64,000 nt of DNA from Flavobacterium sp. J372 (GCF_024699965.1 NZ_JAJOMZ010000004.1:434001-498000); one strand, 5' to 3'. Shown: positions 7,726 through 17,467, counted from the stretch's first letter. A program made the numbers and translations. The notes: generated from the letters alone by a model not told the origin.

Positions 7726-9930
7726 ATGAGAAACTGCCTCATAGCCATACTGTTACTAATCTTTAGCGCCGTGATTGCACAGGAGCAGAAAACAGCTAAG
7801 CCTAAAGTTGGCGTGGTATTGAGCGGCGGCGGGGCAAAAGGCCTGGCACATATAGGTGTACTTAAGGTACTTGAAGAACAGGGCATTGAAGTGTCTTATA
7901 TTGGCGGTACCAGCATGGGGGCTATCGTTGGCGGGCTATATGCTGCAGGCTATTCGGCTAAAGAACTTGATTCTATCTTCAACAGCCTTGATGCTGATGC
8001 ACTGCTGCAGGATTATACCCCTCGTGGCTCTAAAAACTTCTTTGAAAAAAGGAATGATGAAATTTATGCCCTGACACTTCCTTTCGATAAGTTCCGGCTT
8101 GGTTTCCCTACGGCATTGTCAAAAGGATTGTATAACTATACTACCATCAACAGGCTGACTGACCATGTGCGCCACGTGCGTGATTTTGATAAGTTGCCCA
8201 TACCTTTTGTATGTATTGCCACAGATATAGAAACCGGTGAAGAAGTGGTACTAAAAGAAGGTATACTGCCTGATGCTATCTTAGCCAGCGGGGCTTTCCC
8301 ATCACTTTACTACCCGGTAGAAATAAACGGACGCCTCTTGATTGACGGGGGCGTTACCAACAACTACCCGATTGAGGAAATCAGGAAAATGGGCGCGGAC
8401 ATTATTATTGGTGTTGATGTGCAGGACGGCCTGAAAACGCGTGACCAGATACGTGGCGCTACAGGTGTGCTTGTACAGATAAACAACTACCAGATGATAC
8501 AAAAGATGGATGAAAAGCGTAAGCAGACCGACATCTATATAAAACCTGATATTGAAGGGTATACCGTGATTTCATTTGACCTGGGTAAAAATATTATTGC
8601 CAAAGGCGAAGAAGCTGCCCGGGCAGCAATTGATAAACTTGCACCCTTGGGTGATGGTGTACTTAAAGAAAAAGCGAAGATACGGCTAAGCGATACCATT
8701 AAAGTAGAGTATATCAACATCAACCGGCTCAATAATTTTACACGATCATACGTGATTGGGAAACTTAAATTTAAGTCAGGCGCTACCATCACGCAAGACC
8801 AGCTGAGCAACGGAATCAATAACCTGAATGCCACCCAGAACTTTAATTCAATCAGCTACTCTTTCCGTCAAGGTACGCAGGGAGGTGATGTGCTTGACCT
8901 TCAGTTAAAGGAAACGCCAACAAACCGTTATCTTAAATTCGGCCTGCATTATGACGGATTGTATAAAAGCGGGATACTTGTAAATCTTACCCAGAAAAAC
9001 CTTTTCCTTCGTAATGATGTTGCTTCGCTTGATGTGGTTCTGGGCGATAACTTCCGGTATACTTTTGACTATTATCTTGACAACGGATTTCATCTAAGTT
9101 ATGGTTTCCACTCCTATCTAACACAATTCAATCGTAATCTTTATGCCGACTACTCTGTTGGAGAGCTAAAGGAAATTTTTGGTATAGAATCCATCAACTT
9201 TGATTACAGCGACTGGACAAACCAGATTTATATACAAACGCTTTTTGCACAGCGCTTTATGCTCGGTGCAGGGGTTGAGCTGAAGCATATGAAAATCAAA
9301 TCAGATACATTTCCGGGTCTAACTCCGGTATTTGACAATAGCGACTATTTCTCGGCTTATGGGTATCTTAAATTTGATTCGTATGATAACAGATATTTCC
9401 CTTCTGAAGGATGGTATTTTGCAGGTGAAGGGAAGCAGTTCCTTTATTCGTCAGATTACACCGGAGACTTTAGCAGGTTCAGTATCTTAAAAGGTGAATT
9501 TGGTACAGCTAAACGGCTTTATAAAGGGCTTGTTGTTGAACTGCAGGCTGAAACAGGTTTCACTATAGGCGATAACACAGTACCAACATTTGATTTTATC
9601 CTTGGGGGGTATGGTTTCCAGGTAACCAATGGCCTGCGCCATTTCTACGGCTATGACTTCCTCAGCATTTCAGGCAACAGTTTCTTAAAGGGTGTACTCA
9701 CGCTTGATTATGAAATATACCGTAAAAATCATATAAATTTCAGCGCAAATTTTGCTAACGTAGGATATGACCTTTATGATGAGGGTGAAATTTTATCAAT
9801 ACCGCGCTATAGCGGTTACGCATTTGGCTACGGTATGGAAACCATCATTGGCCCTATCGAAATAAAGCACAGCTGGTCTCCCGAAACTAAAGATCATCAT
9901 ACCTGGTTTAGCGTAGGCTTTTGGTTCTAG
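7726..9930 (+). CDS. Patatin-like phospholipase fused to POTRA/outer-membrane beta-barrel
   Basis: A 734-residue outer-membrane protein resembling the PlpD/type Vd family. A signal peptide (about residues 1-19, ending SAVIAQ) is followed by a patatin domain: oxyanion motif GGGAKG 34-39, nucleophile elbow GTSMG 61-65 (S63), catalytic Asp in DGG (D207). A POTRA-like segment (about 330-400) and a surface-antigen barrel follow, ending in a terminal Phe (SVGFWF). The likely activity is lipid hydrolysis at the cell surface; the substrate is unknown. It follows uvrC by 2 nt. A strong inverted-repeat element begins just after the stop. Confidence 0.93.
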   Translation: MRNCLIAILLLIFSAVIAQEQKTAKPKVGVVLSGGGAKGLAHIGVLKVLEEQGIEVSYIGGTSMGAIVGGLYAAGYSAKELDSIFNSLDADALLQDYTPRGSKNFFEKRNDEIYALTLPFDKFRLGFPTALSKGLYNYTTINRLTDHVRHVRDFDKLPIPFVCIATDIETGEEVVLKEGILPDAILASGAFPSLYYPVEINGRLLIDGGVTNNYPIEEIRKMGADIIIGVDVQDGLKTRDQIRGATGVLVQINNYQMIQKMDEKRKQTDIYIKPDIEGYTVISFDLGKNIIAKGEEAARAAIDKLAPLGDGVLKEKAKIRLSDTIKVEYININRLNNFTRSYVIGKLKFKSGATITQDQLSNGINNLNATQNFNSISYSFRQGTQGGDVLDLQLKETPTNRYLKFGLHYDGLYKSGILVNLTQKNLFLRNDVASLDVVLGDNFRYTFDYYLDNGFHLSYGFHSYLTQFNRNLYADYSVGELKEIFGIESINFDYSDWTNQIYIQTLFAQRFMLGAGVELKHMKIKSDTFPGLTPVFDNSDYFSAYGYLKFDSYDNRYFPSEGWYFAGEGKQFLYSSDYTGDFSRFSILKGEFGTAKRLYKGLVVELQAETGFTIGDNTVPTFDFILGGYGFQVTNGLRHFYGYDFLSISGNSFLKGVLTLDYEIYRKNHINFSANFANVGYDLYDEGEILSIPRYSGYAFGYGMETIIGPIEIKHSWSPETKDHHTWFSVGFWF

Positions 9931-9931
9931 T

Positions 9932-10016
9932 GTTGATTTGTCTATTCGTTAATTTGTTCATTTGGAATTAATAATTTATTCCCTCTGAAGCCGAATCAAC
10001 GAATTGACAAATCAAC
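9932..10016. repeat. Word-built palindromic element (TTGATTTG type)
   Basis: The 19-nt arms at 9932-9950 and 9998-10016 match in 18 of 19 positions when one is reverse-complemented. Each arm is made of 8-nt words (TTGATTTG, TCTATTCG, TTAATTTG, TTCATTTG). An inner pair, GGAATTAATA near 9964 and TATTAATTCC near 10026, adds a second inverted match. It begins 2 nt after the patatin stop and probably forms a long hairpin in the transcript. Confidence 0.75.
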
Positions 10017-10064
10017 AAATCAACCTATTAATTCCTAAAAACATTAAAATTTTCATAAAAACCC

Positions 10065-10072
10065 TATATTTG
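10065..10072 (+). promoter_or_regulatory. -7 box for the permease
   Basis: TATATTTG fits TAnnTTTG, 25 nt before the permease ATG. No TTG is seen at the expected distance. Confidence 0.45.
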
Positions 10073-10097
10073 GCATTCTAATACCAAACTAAATACT

Positions 10098-11574
10098 ATG
10101 TCCAAGTGGAGAGTTAAACCCGTGTCGGCCTTTGAGGCAGACATGAAAAAGAGTGAATTAAAGCGCGTACTGGGCAAATGGAGCCTTACGGCCATAGGCA
10201 TTGGCGCTATCATTGGCGGCGGTATTTTTGTACTTACAGGTACAGGCGCCTATTATCATGCCGGGCCTGCACTGGCAATATCTTTCATTATTGCAGGTAT
10301 TGCGTGTGTTTTTGCTGCGCTTTGCTATTCTGAGTTTTTCATCAATCCTTCCTGTTGAAGGTTCTGCGTATGCGTATGCATATGGTACAATAGGTGAGAT
10401 ATTTGCATGGATTATTGGCTGGGGGCTTATATTAGAATATGCCATGGGCTCAATGACGGTCGCCGTATCATGGTCGGGGTATTTTAATAAAATGCTCAAA
10501 ATGTTCGGGATAGTATTACCCGAATATCTTACAACCGACCCTGCAAGCTATACCGGTGAAGGTTTCTCAATGAACCTGCCTGCATTCCTCATTGTTTTGA
10601 TAGTAATAGGTATACTTACCCGTGGAACATCAGGTGCTGCAAAAGCAAATAACTTCATCGTTATTTTAAAGGTTTCAGCGGTAATATTTGTAATACTCGC
10701 AGGCCTTTTCTTTGTAAACATTGAGAATTGGACACCATTTATCCCTGAGGCTACAACAATTGTAGATAAAACAACAAGCCATGAAGCCTATGGTGTCGGC
10801 GGTATTATATCCGGTGCTGCGGCCATTTTCTTTGCTTACGTAGGTTTTGATGCTGTTTCAACTCAGGCAGGTGAAGCTATCAACCCTAAGAAAGATGTGC
10901 CTTTTGCCATTATTGTATCGCTATTGGTATGTACGGCGCTTTACATAATGGTATCGCTAGTACTTACCGGTATGATGAACTATAAAGATTTTGACCCGCT
11001 TGGTCAATACCCTGAAGCTATTAAAGCCCCGGTGGCCTATGCTTTTGATATTGCAGGCCAGGCCTGGGCAGGCTACATTATCACTATAGCTGCAACAGTA
11101 GGTTTGATATCTGTACTTATGGTGATGATTATGGGCCAGTCAAGAATATTCCTCGGGATGTCTAAAGACGGGCTTATACCGCCGGTTTTCTCAAGGATAC
11201 ATGCTTTATCAGGCACACCAAAGAGAAATCTTATTATTTTAGGTACTTTTATATCAATTGTAGCTGCGTTTACACCAATTAATAAGCTGGCCGATATGAC
11301 GAGTTTCGGTACGCTGTTCGCCTTTACTATGGTTTGTATAGCTGTATGGATACTAAGGGTAAAACAGCCGCATCTTGAGCGTACATTTAAAGTGCCTGCA
11401 TTGCCGGTAATTGCAACGTTGGGAATCATAATCAATATTTACCTCATGATAAACCTGAGTGTTGATGCGCAGCTGTTGTCACTTTCTTGGCTTGTGGTAG
11501 GCTTCTTGGTTTATTATGCCTATGGTAAGCGTAACAGTAAAATAGGCAAAGGGCCATTTGCCCCTGAAGAATAA
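10098..11574 (+). CDS. APC-family amino-acid permease, frame broken by one extra T
   Basis: A cation-coupled amino-acid transporter of the inner membrane, about 491 residues with about 12 membrane segments if the frame is joined. The first frame (from ATG 10098) carries the family signature GIGAIIGGGIFVLTG and runs to ALCYSEF. A TGA then follows because the T run at 10335-10339 has five T. With four T the reading continues as SEFSSILPVEGSAYAYAYG in the frame that runs to 11574, exactly as the family requires. No other damage is present, so a sequencing or consensus error is the simplest reading. It lies before hmgA-hppD, so import of tyrosine or another amino acid is a guess from context. Confidence 0.85.
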
Positions 11575-11592
11575 CATTTCATTTAATAATAT

Positions 11593-11624
11593 AAATCCCG
11601 TTGAGCTTCAGCGGGATTTTTTAT
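11593..11624 (+). terminator. Intrinsic terminator after the permease
   Basis: A 12-bp stem (11593-11604 with 11608-11619, one T-G pair) with loop GCT is followed by a T-rich tract. Confidence 0.85.
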
Positions 11625-11695
11625 TTAAAATATGATATGTTGTTTTTTTCTCAAAAAAACCTGCCGAAAATTAATTTTTCCGATATTTGTAGGGT

Positions 11696-11761
11696 ATGAA
11701 TTTGCATTGGACAGATTTGTTGGCACATCTTAAATTCCTCATCAAGAGAAATCCTGAATGA
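11696..11761 (+). CDS. Possible 21-residue small ORF upstream of hmgA
   Basis: ATG 11696 to TGA 11761 reads MNLHWTDLLAHLKFLIKRNPE, an amphipathic peptide with a basic end. It lies in the 230-nt gap between the permease terminator and hmgA, 20 nt after a near-match to the -7 box (GATATTTG at 11682-11689). It could be a leader peptide or a chance frame. There is no independent evidence that it is translated. Confidence 0.2.
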   Translation: MNLHWTDLLAHLKFLIKRNPE

Positions 11762-11807
11762 GCGGCATTTACCTGAACTGTTTTATTAATTAATACATTG
11801 AGACACT

Positions 11808-12965
11808 ATGCCGATATATCATAAAGTGGGTAATATCCCTCATAAAAGACACATTCAATTTGAGAAGCCGGACGGCGGGCTCTACTATGAGCAGCTTTTC
11901 GGTACTGAGGGCTTTCATGGTCACTCTTCTTTGCTATACCATGTGCACAGGCCTACGCAGGTAAAAGAGATTAAAAAATCATACTCGGTAGAGCCAAAAA
12001 TTGCCATAGATAAGAATATAAAATCTTTGCTGCTGAAAGGTTTTGAGCTGAAGCCGCAGGATGATTTTCTTGACAGCCGTAAAGCCATGCTGGTAAACCG
12101 CGACTGTATCATCGGGCTGGCGGCGCCCCGCAAATCGCTTCGCAGCTATTTTTATAAAAATGCTGATGCTGATGAAATGATCTTCATCCATAAAGGCACC
12201 GGTACGCTGCGCACATTCATGGGTAACATTCCGTTTGAATACGGAGACTACCTTATCATTCCGCGCGGCATGATTTACCAGATAGATTTTGATACTGAAG
12301 ATAACCGCCTATTTTATGTAGAGTCTATAGCGCCATTCTATACGCCAAAACGCTACAAAAACCAAAGCGGGCAGCACCTTGAGCATTCGCCGTTTTGCGA
12401 GCGCGACTTCAAGCTTCCGCACCAGCTGGAAACTTATGACGAAAAAGGCGATTTCCTCATCAAGATTAAAAAAGAAGGCATAATGCATGAGGTGGTGTAT
12501 GCCACACACCCGTTTGACGTAATAGGCTGGGACGGTTATAACTTCCCGTACGGCTTCAGCATACACAACTTTGAGCCGATTACAGGCCGCGTGCACCAGC
12601 CGCCTCCGGTACACCAGACTTTTGAGACATCTACTTTTGTAGTGTGCTCTTTCTGCCCAAGGGTTTATGACTATCACCCTAAAGCTATACCTGCGCCATA
12701 TAACCACAGCAATATAGATAGTGATGAGGTGTTGTACTATGTTGATGGCGATTTCATGAGCCGCAATAACATAGAGCAGGGGCATATAACACTTCACCCT
12801 AAAGGTATACCGCACGGCCCTGCACCGGGAGCAATGGAACGCAGCATTGGCCAGACAATTACCGAAGAGCTTGCCGTGATGGTTGATACCTTCCGCCCGC
12901 TGATGGTGACTGAAGAGGCAATGGGCCTTGATGATGGCAAGTATTATAAATCGTGGGTTGAGTAA
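11808..12965 (+). CDS. hmgA: Homogentisate 1,2-dioxygenase
   Basis: Opens the ring of homogentisate to maleylacetoacetate, the third step of tyrosine breakdown, in the cytoplasm with Fe(II). It has 385 residues, as in the shorter bacterial forms. Recognisable family segments are the start (MPIYHKVGNIPHKRHIQF), the region HNFEPITGRVHQPPPVHQ and the metal-site region YNHSNIDSDEVLYYV, followed by HPKGIPHGP. hppD, which makes homogentisate, follows after 89 nt, so the two probably work as a pair. A palindromic element sits between them. Confidence 0.95.
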   Translation: MPIYHKVGNIPHKRHIQFEKPDGGLYYEQLFGTEGFHGHSSLLYHVHRPTQVKEIKKSYSVEPKIAIDKNIKSLLLKGFELKPQDDFLDSRKAMLVNRDCIIGLAAPRKSLRSYFYKNADADEMIFIHKGTGTLRTFMGNIPFEYGDYLIIPRGMIYQIDFDTEDNRLFYVESIAPFYTPKRYKNQSGQHLEHSPFCERDFKLPHQLETYDEKGDFLIKIKKEGIMHEVVYATHPFDVIGWDGYNFPYGFSIHNFEPITGRVHQPPPVHQTFETSTFVVCSFCPRVYDYHPKAIPAPYNHSNIDSDEVLYYVDGDFMSRNNIEQGHITLHPKGIPHGPAPGAMERSIGQTITEELAVMVDTFRPLMVTEEAMGLDDGKYYKSWVE

Positions 12966-12971
12966 AAAAAG

Positions 12972-13027
12972 CCTCTCCCTAGCCCTCTCCCAAAGAGAGA
13001 GGACAGCTTCACTCGGAGGAATGAAGC
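12972..13027. repeat. CCTCTCCC-type palindromic element between hmgA and hppD
   Basis: It begins a few nt after the hmgA stop with the repeated word CCTCTCCC. A first hairpin pairs CCTCTC (12984-12989) with GAGAGG (12997-13002). A second pairs GCTTCA (13006-13011) with TGAAGC (13022-13027). It resembles intergenic CCCTCTCCC palindromes that I recall from other genomes. It has the same position and architecture as the other word-built elements here. Confidence 0.55.
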
Positions 13028-13054
13028 GGATCAAATAACTTAAAAAAAACAACA

Positions 13055-14215
13055 ATGAGCAACGAGATAAAGAGCGTAGAATACGGACTTGAAAAAATAT
13101 TTGAAGGGGCACAGGATTTCCTGCCGCTTCTGGGTACAGACTATGTTGAATTTATAGTGGGCAACGCCAAGCAGGCGGCACACTTTTACAAAACGGCTTT
13201 CGGCTTTCAGTCGCTGGCCTATGCCGGATTGGAAACAGGAGTTAAAGACCGAGCATCATACGTGCTGAAACAGGACAAAATACGCATTGTGCTTACAACG
13301 CCGCTTAAGGGAGATTCGCCTTTAAATGACCATATCGTAAAGCATGGTGACGCCGTAAAGGTAGTGGCGCTATGGGTTGATGATGCACGTAAATCTTTTG
13401 AAGAAACAACTGCACGTGGCGCAAGGCCTTACATGGAGCCAACAGTTGAAACTGACGAGTTTGGTGAAGTGGTTCGTGCCGGTATTTATACCTACGGCGA
13501 GACGGTGCATATGTTTGTGGAGCGAAAAAACTACAACGGCACTTTCCTTCCGGGGTATCGTGAATGGAAATCTGACTATAACCCTGCTCCTGTTGGCCTT
13601 AAGTACATAGACCATATGGTTGGCAACGTAGGCTGGAACGAGATGAATGTATGGGTTAAGTGGTATGAAGAGGTAATGGGCTTTGTAAACTTCCTTTCGT
13701 TTGATGATAAGCAGATCAATACCGAATATTCGGCGCTTATGAGTAAAGTTATGAGCAATGGCAACGGCCGCATTAAGTTCCCTATCAATGAGCCTGCTGA
13801 AGGTATAAAGAAATCGCAGATTGAAGAATATCTTGATTTTTATGGCGGGCCCGGCGTACAGCATATAGCTGTGGCTACCGATGATATTATCAAGACTGTG
13901 TCAGACATGAAAGCAAGGGGTGTAGAGTTCCTTAGCCAGCCACCCCAGGCTTATTATGATGCCGTGCCGGAAAGGCTTGGTGCGCACCGCGGAGCATTTA
14001 AGGAAGATATCCTTGAAATTCAGAAGCTTGGTATAATGGTTGATGCTGATGAGGAAGGATATCTGTTACAGATATTTACTAAGCCAGTAGAAGACAGGCC
14101 GACACTTTTCTTTGAAATTATACAGCGTATGGGCGCCCGTGGTTTTGGTGCCGGTAACTTTAAAGCGCTGTTTGAGAGCATTGAACGTGAGCAGGCATTA
14201 AGAGGTACATTGTAA
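13055..14215 (+). CDS. hppD: 4-Hydroxyphenylpyruvate dioxygenase
   Basis: Converts 4-hydroxyphenylpyruvate to homogentisate (tyrosine catabolism) with Fe(II) and O2. It has 386 residues with two vicinal-oxygen-chelate halves. The iron ligands can be read as H187 (YIDHMVGNV), H270 (GVQHIAVATDD) and E354 (LFFEIIQRMG). The C-terminal gate helix GFGAGNFKALFESIE is present. It lies 89 nt after hmgA in the same direction. The 300 nt after its stop hold a candidate small RNA. Confidence 0.96.
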   Translation: MSNEIKSVEYGLEKIFEGAQDFLPLLGTDYVEFIVGNAKQAAHFYKTAFGFQSLAYAGLETGVKDRASYVLKQDKIRIVLTTPLKGDSPLNDHIVKHGDAVKVVALWVDDARKSFEETTARGARPYMEPTVETDEFGEVVRAGIYTYGETVHMFVERKNYNGTFLPGYREWKSDYNPAPVGLKYIDHMVGNVGWNEMNVWVKWYEEVMGFVNFLSFDDKQINTEYSALMSKVMSNGNGRIKFPINEPAEGIKKSQIEEYLDFYGGPGVQHIAVATDDIIKTVSDMKARGVEFLSQPPQAYYDAVPERLGAHRGAFKEDILEIQKLGIMVDADEEGYLLQIFTKPVEDRPTLFFEIIQRMGARGFGAGNFKALFESIEREQALRGTL

Positions 14216-14325
14216 AAGCGTATTATTTTTAAACATAATATAATTTTGAACCGCCAATATATGTGTTTTTTGAATTAAGTGTGTTAAACTTAGTTTTTTA
14301 CAGATAATAATTCAAAAATTGTAAA

Positions 14326-14452
14326 TACATTTGCACCGCAAAAAAGGAGAAGTCATAAACCTCCTTTGGAAGCAAGTAAATTTTCATAATTTATAGTTTT
14401 TTGGTTGGTTAATAGCATAAAAACCCGGTCATTATTTTGACTGGGTTTTTTT
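14326..14452 (+). ncRNA. Candidate small RNA (own promoter, 5' hairpin, own terminator)
   Basis: A -7 box TACATTTG at 14326-14333 is followed by a perfect 7-bp hairpin (AAAGGAG 14343-14349 with CTCCTTT 14361-14367) and, about 55 nt later, a strong intrinsic terminator (14421-14452). The expected transcript, about 14338-14452 (roughly 115 nt), contains no ATG on this strand. The downstream DUF3108 gene has a separate promoter after the terminator, so this is not simply its leader. I do not recognise it as 6S, SRP, tmRNA or RNase P RNA. Alternative: part of the hppD 3' end with a chance promoter-like box. Confidence 0.5.
14421..14452 (+). terminator. Intrinsic terminator (hppD and/or small RNA)
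   Basis: A 10-bp stem AAACCCGGTC (14421-14430) with GACTGGGTTT (14439-14448, one wobble pair) and an 8-nt loop is followed by TTTT. Its 3' part overlaps the -33 TTG of the next promoter. Confidence 0.85.
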
Positions 14453-14466
14453 GTTTCTTACTTTTG
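14437..14466 (+). promoter_or_regulatory. Promoter for the DUF3108-tdo operon
   Basis: TTG 14437-14439, a 19-nt spacer and TACTTTTG 14459-14466 form an ideal Bacteroidota promoter, about 45 nt before the ATG at 14518. Confidence 0.7.
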
Positions 14467-14517
14467 GAACAGAAATTGCATTTCCGTTGGTAAGAATACC
14501 AAAACATAAAAAACGAA

Positions 14518-15285
14518 ATGAAAAAATTACTTGCGTTACTTATACTTTTTACCGTTGGCAATGCATATTCGCAAGGAGCTTTCACTACAGGCGAATTCTT
14601 TAAATTCCGTATACATTATGGTGTTGTAAATGCAGGCTACGCGACCCTTGAGGTAAAAGAGGCCGTGCGCAACAATAAGAAAGTGCATCATGTTGTAGGC
14701 AATGGCTATACTACCGGTATGACCAAATTTTTCTTCAAAGTTAAAGACGATTACCAAAGCTATTTTGACAAAACCACAGGCAAGCCTTACCAGTTTGTCA
14801 GGAAAATTGATGAGGGAGGCTACACCAAGAATCAGGAAGGGTTTTTTAATCAGGCAGCTAATACTGTTACTGTAAAAGATTATAAACACAATACTACAAA
14901 AACATTTACGGTAACAGAAGATGTGCAGGACATTGTGTCAACTTTTTACTACCTGCGGAATCATCCGCATGTTGACAAAATGGCGGTGGGTGAATCTATT
15001 GCTGTCGATATGTTTTTTGATGATGAGGTTACAAAATTCAGGCTTAAATATATCGGCAGGGAAACCATACAGACAAAATGGGGCAAAGTGCCGTGCATGA
15101 TATTCAGGCCTTATGTACAGGCCGGCCGTGTTTTTAAAGAGCAGGAGAGCCTTACGGTATGGATAAGCGATGATGACAATAAGGTACCTATCCGTATAAA
15201 AGCGAGCCTTGCCGTTGGATCACTAAAGGCTGATATTGATGAAGTTAAAGGATTGAAATATCCTTTAAAAATAACAGGAAAATAA
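14518..15285 (+). CDS. DUF3108-domain periplasmic protein
   Basis: A 255-residue protein with a signal peptide (about residues 1-18, ending GNAYSQ), so it is exported. The body matches the beta-rich DUF3108 pattern (GEFFKFRIHYGVVNAGYATLEV near the N-terminus; KYIGRETIQTKWG, then a PIRIKASLAVGS-like end). Its molecular function is unknown; the family is often found in envelope contexts. The tryptophan dioxygenase ATG follows its stop with no gap, so the two are translationally linked, but a metabolic link is not evident. A dedicated promoter lies upstream. Confidence 0.85.
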   Translation: MKKLLALLILFTVGNAYSQGAFTTGEFFKFRIHYGVVNAGYATLEVKEAVRNNKKVHHVVGNGYTTGMTKFFFKVKDDYQSYFDKTTGKPYQFVRKIDEGGYTKNQEGFFNQAANTVTVKDYKHNTTKTFTVTEDVQDIVSTFYYLRNHPHVDKMAVGESIAVDMFFDDEVTKFRLKYIGRETIQTKWGKVPCMIFRPYVQAGRVFKEQESLTVWISDDDNKVPIRIKASLAVGSLKADIDEVKGLKYPLKITGK

Positions 15286-16218
15286 ATGGAATTCACACCT
15301 GATATACTGCAAAAACTTAATGAAATTGATGAACGTTTCAAGTCGCTGAACCAAAAGACGGAAACACATCTTGAAGGCTTGATTTATTCTAAACCAATTA
15401 CATATTGGGATTACATACAAACCGATGCCTTATTGAATTTGCAGATACAGCGTACAGTGCTGCCTGACGAGATGGTGTTCATAATGTATCACCAAATCAA
15501 TGAGTTATTGTTTAAGATGATGCTTTGGGAGATTGACCAGCTCTGCCATACCGAAGTGCCGTCAACAGATTTCTTTACAGAAAAACTGATGCGCGTAAGC
15601 CGGTATTTTGATATGCTTACCACATCTTTTGACATCATGCGTGACGGGATGGATGTAGAGCAGTATATGAAATTCCGCCACAATCTTACCCCCGCAAGCG
15701 GTTTCCAGAGCGCACAATACAGGTTGATTGAGTTTGCATCTACCGACCTTATCAATCTCATAGATTACCGCTACCGCGCCACTATTGACAGGAATACGCC
15801 TTATGAGCATGCGCTGGAGCACTTGTACTGGCAGGCAGCCGGAAAGGATTACAAAACGGGTGAAAAATCATACCTGCTGGCTGAATTTGAAAGGAAATAT
15901 AAAAAGCAGTTTCTCGATTTTATGGAGGAATACAACACTATAAATATCTGGCGTAAGTTTAAGCAGCTGCCTGAAGAAACTCAGAATGACCCTAAGCTCA
16001 TAAAGGCCATGCGCCATTATGACTATACAGTAAACGTTACCTGGGTGATGGGGCATTACAACACAGCTAAAAAATATATTGAAAGCGTTGACGGCCCGCA
16101 GGAAGCTACAGGTGGCAGCGACTGGAAAAAATATATGCACCCGCGTTACCAGCGCAGGATATTTTTCCCTGAACTATGGAGTGAGGAAGAACTAAAATCT
16201 TGGGGAGAAAACGTATAA
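15286..16218 (+). CDS. Tryptophan 2,3-dioxygenase
   Basis: A haem enzyme that opens the indole ring of tryptophan to N-formylkynurenine, the first step of the kynurenine route. It has 310 residues. Family motifs: YWDYIQTDALLNLQ, HQINELLFKMMLWEI and KFRHNLTPASGFQSAQYR (substrate/haem pocket), and VMGHYNTAKKYI near the C-terminus. The start codon directly abuts the DUF3108 stop. A later kynurenine-pathway enzyme, 3-hydroxyanthranilate dioxygenase, is encoded at 53253-53786 in this window. The M23 peptidase gene follows after 22 nt. Confidence 0.94.
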   Translation: MEFTPDILQKLNEIDERFKSLNQKTETHLEGLIYSKPITYWDYIQTDALLNLQIQRTVLPDEMVFIMYHQINELLFKMMLWEIDQLCHTEVPSTDFFTEKLMRVSRYFDMLTTSFDIMRDGMDVEQYMKFRHNLTPASGFQSAQYRLIEFASTDLINLIDYRYRATIDRNTPYEHALEHLYWQAAGKDYKTGEKSYLLAEFERKYKKQFLDFMEEYNTINIWRKFKQLPEETQNDPKLIKAMRHYDYTVNVTWVMGHYNTAKKYIESVDGPQEATGGSDWKKYMHPRYQRRIFFPELWSEEELKSWGENV

Positions 16219-16240
16219 TAAAGGGAAAGGGATATAAAGG

Positions 16241-17467
16241 TTGAGATATATTGCTGTCATACTATTATTGTTCACGCTTATTGCCTGTAATAAAGATAAG
16301 GAGGGTGTAAAGCCAAAGCCGGCCGTAAAAAAGGAAAAGATTGTAAAGGAATTCGGCTTTACGCTAAATGATTTTAAAGTAATTAATGATACTATAAAAT
16401 CAGGCGATACATTCGGGAAGATACTTGAAAGCGAAGGCTATGGTGCAGCAGCCATCCATAATATCACAGAAAAAGTAAAAGATTCGTTTGACCTTCGTGA
16501 CATTCGTGCAGGTAAGCCTTACACTCTCTTGAAAGATAAAAAGTCTGATTCTCTTAGGGTTTTTGTTTACCAGCCTGATAACATGAGCTATTATGTAGTT
16601 GACCTTAGAGATTCGGTAGTGGTCTATAAAAAGCAGCGCCCCGTAAGCATAAAACGCAGGGTGATAGCTGCTGAAATTGAAGGTTCATTGTCAGAAACCC
16701 TAAGTAATGCAGGTGCAAGCCCCGCCCTGGCGCATGAACTGTCGGAAATATATGCATGGTCAATCGACTTCTTTAAAATACAAAAAGGTGATAAATTTGC
16801 TGTTGCTGTAAATGAACGCTACATAAGCGATACAGTTTATGCCGGTATTGTAAATATAGAGTCATCTTTCTTTGAATACAAAGGAAAACGTATTTATGCA
16901 TTTCCGTTCAAACAGGATGAAAATGCGCGCAAATATGATTATTATGATGAGGAAGGGAAAGTGCTGAAGAATATGTTCCTGAAAGCCCCGCTTAAATTCA
17001 TACACATCAGTTCGCGATTTTCTGCAAGGCGTTTCCATCCTGTACAAATGCGTTGGAAAGCCCATAATGGCACTGACTATGCCGCCCCGCACGGCACACC
17101 TATCATGACAACCGCAAGCGGTACCGTTGAGCAGACGGGCTTTACATCTGGCAATGGCAATTATGTAAAAGTAAGGCACAACCGTACCTATGCCACGCAA
17201 TACCTGCACATGAGCAAAATACTGGTACGCCGTGGGCAGCGCGTGAGCCAGGGCGATATTATAGGGCGTGTAGGCAGTACGGGCCTGGCAACCGGGCCGC
17301 ATGTTTGCTACCGTTTCTGGAAAAATGGCGTGCAGGTTGATGCGCTTAGGCAAAAACTGCCAAATAGCGAACCGATGGCCAAAAAGCACCTGCCAAGGTT
17401 TATAGCCCATATGACGCCACTTAAAAAAGAACTTGACAGCATAGCACAAATAAAATTTAAAGAATAA
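16241..17467 (+). CDS. M23-family peptidoglycan endopeptidase lipoprotein
   Basis: Probably cleaves peptide cross-links in the cell wall from the periplasmic face. It starts at TTG 16241, which places a lipoprotein signal (LLFTLIAC, Cys at about residue 16) correctly. It has 408 residues: an N-terminal domain of OapA/LysM-like character ([13 protein letters not shown], about 50), a middle domain, and the M23 domain (about 265-370). Zinc ligands: H275 and D279 in HNGTD. The final motif, normally HxH, reads H354-V-C356, so Cys seems to replace the last His. The stop overlaps the pgi start by 1 nt. Confidence 0.88.
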   Translation: MRYIAVILLLFTLIACNKDKEGVKPKPAVKKEKIVKEFGFTLNDFKVINDTIKSGDTFGKILESEGYGAAAIHNITEKVKDSFDLRDIRAGKPYTLLKDKKSDSLRVFVYQPDNMSYYVVDLRDSVVVYKKQRPVSIKRRVIAAEIEGSLSETLSNAGASPALAHELSEIYAWSIDFFKIQKGDKFAVAVNERYISDTVYAGIVNIESSFFEYKGKRIYAFPFKQDENARKYDYYDEEGKVLKNMFLKAPLKFIHISSRFSARRFHPVQMRWKAHNGTDYAAPHGTPIMTTASGTVEQTGFTSGNGNYVKVRHNRTYATQYLHMSKILVRRGQRVSQGDIIGRVGSTGLATGPHVCYRFWKNGVQVDALRQKLPNSEPMAKKHLPRFIAHMTPLKKELDSIAQIKFKE

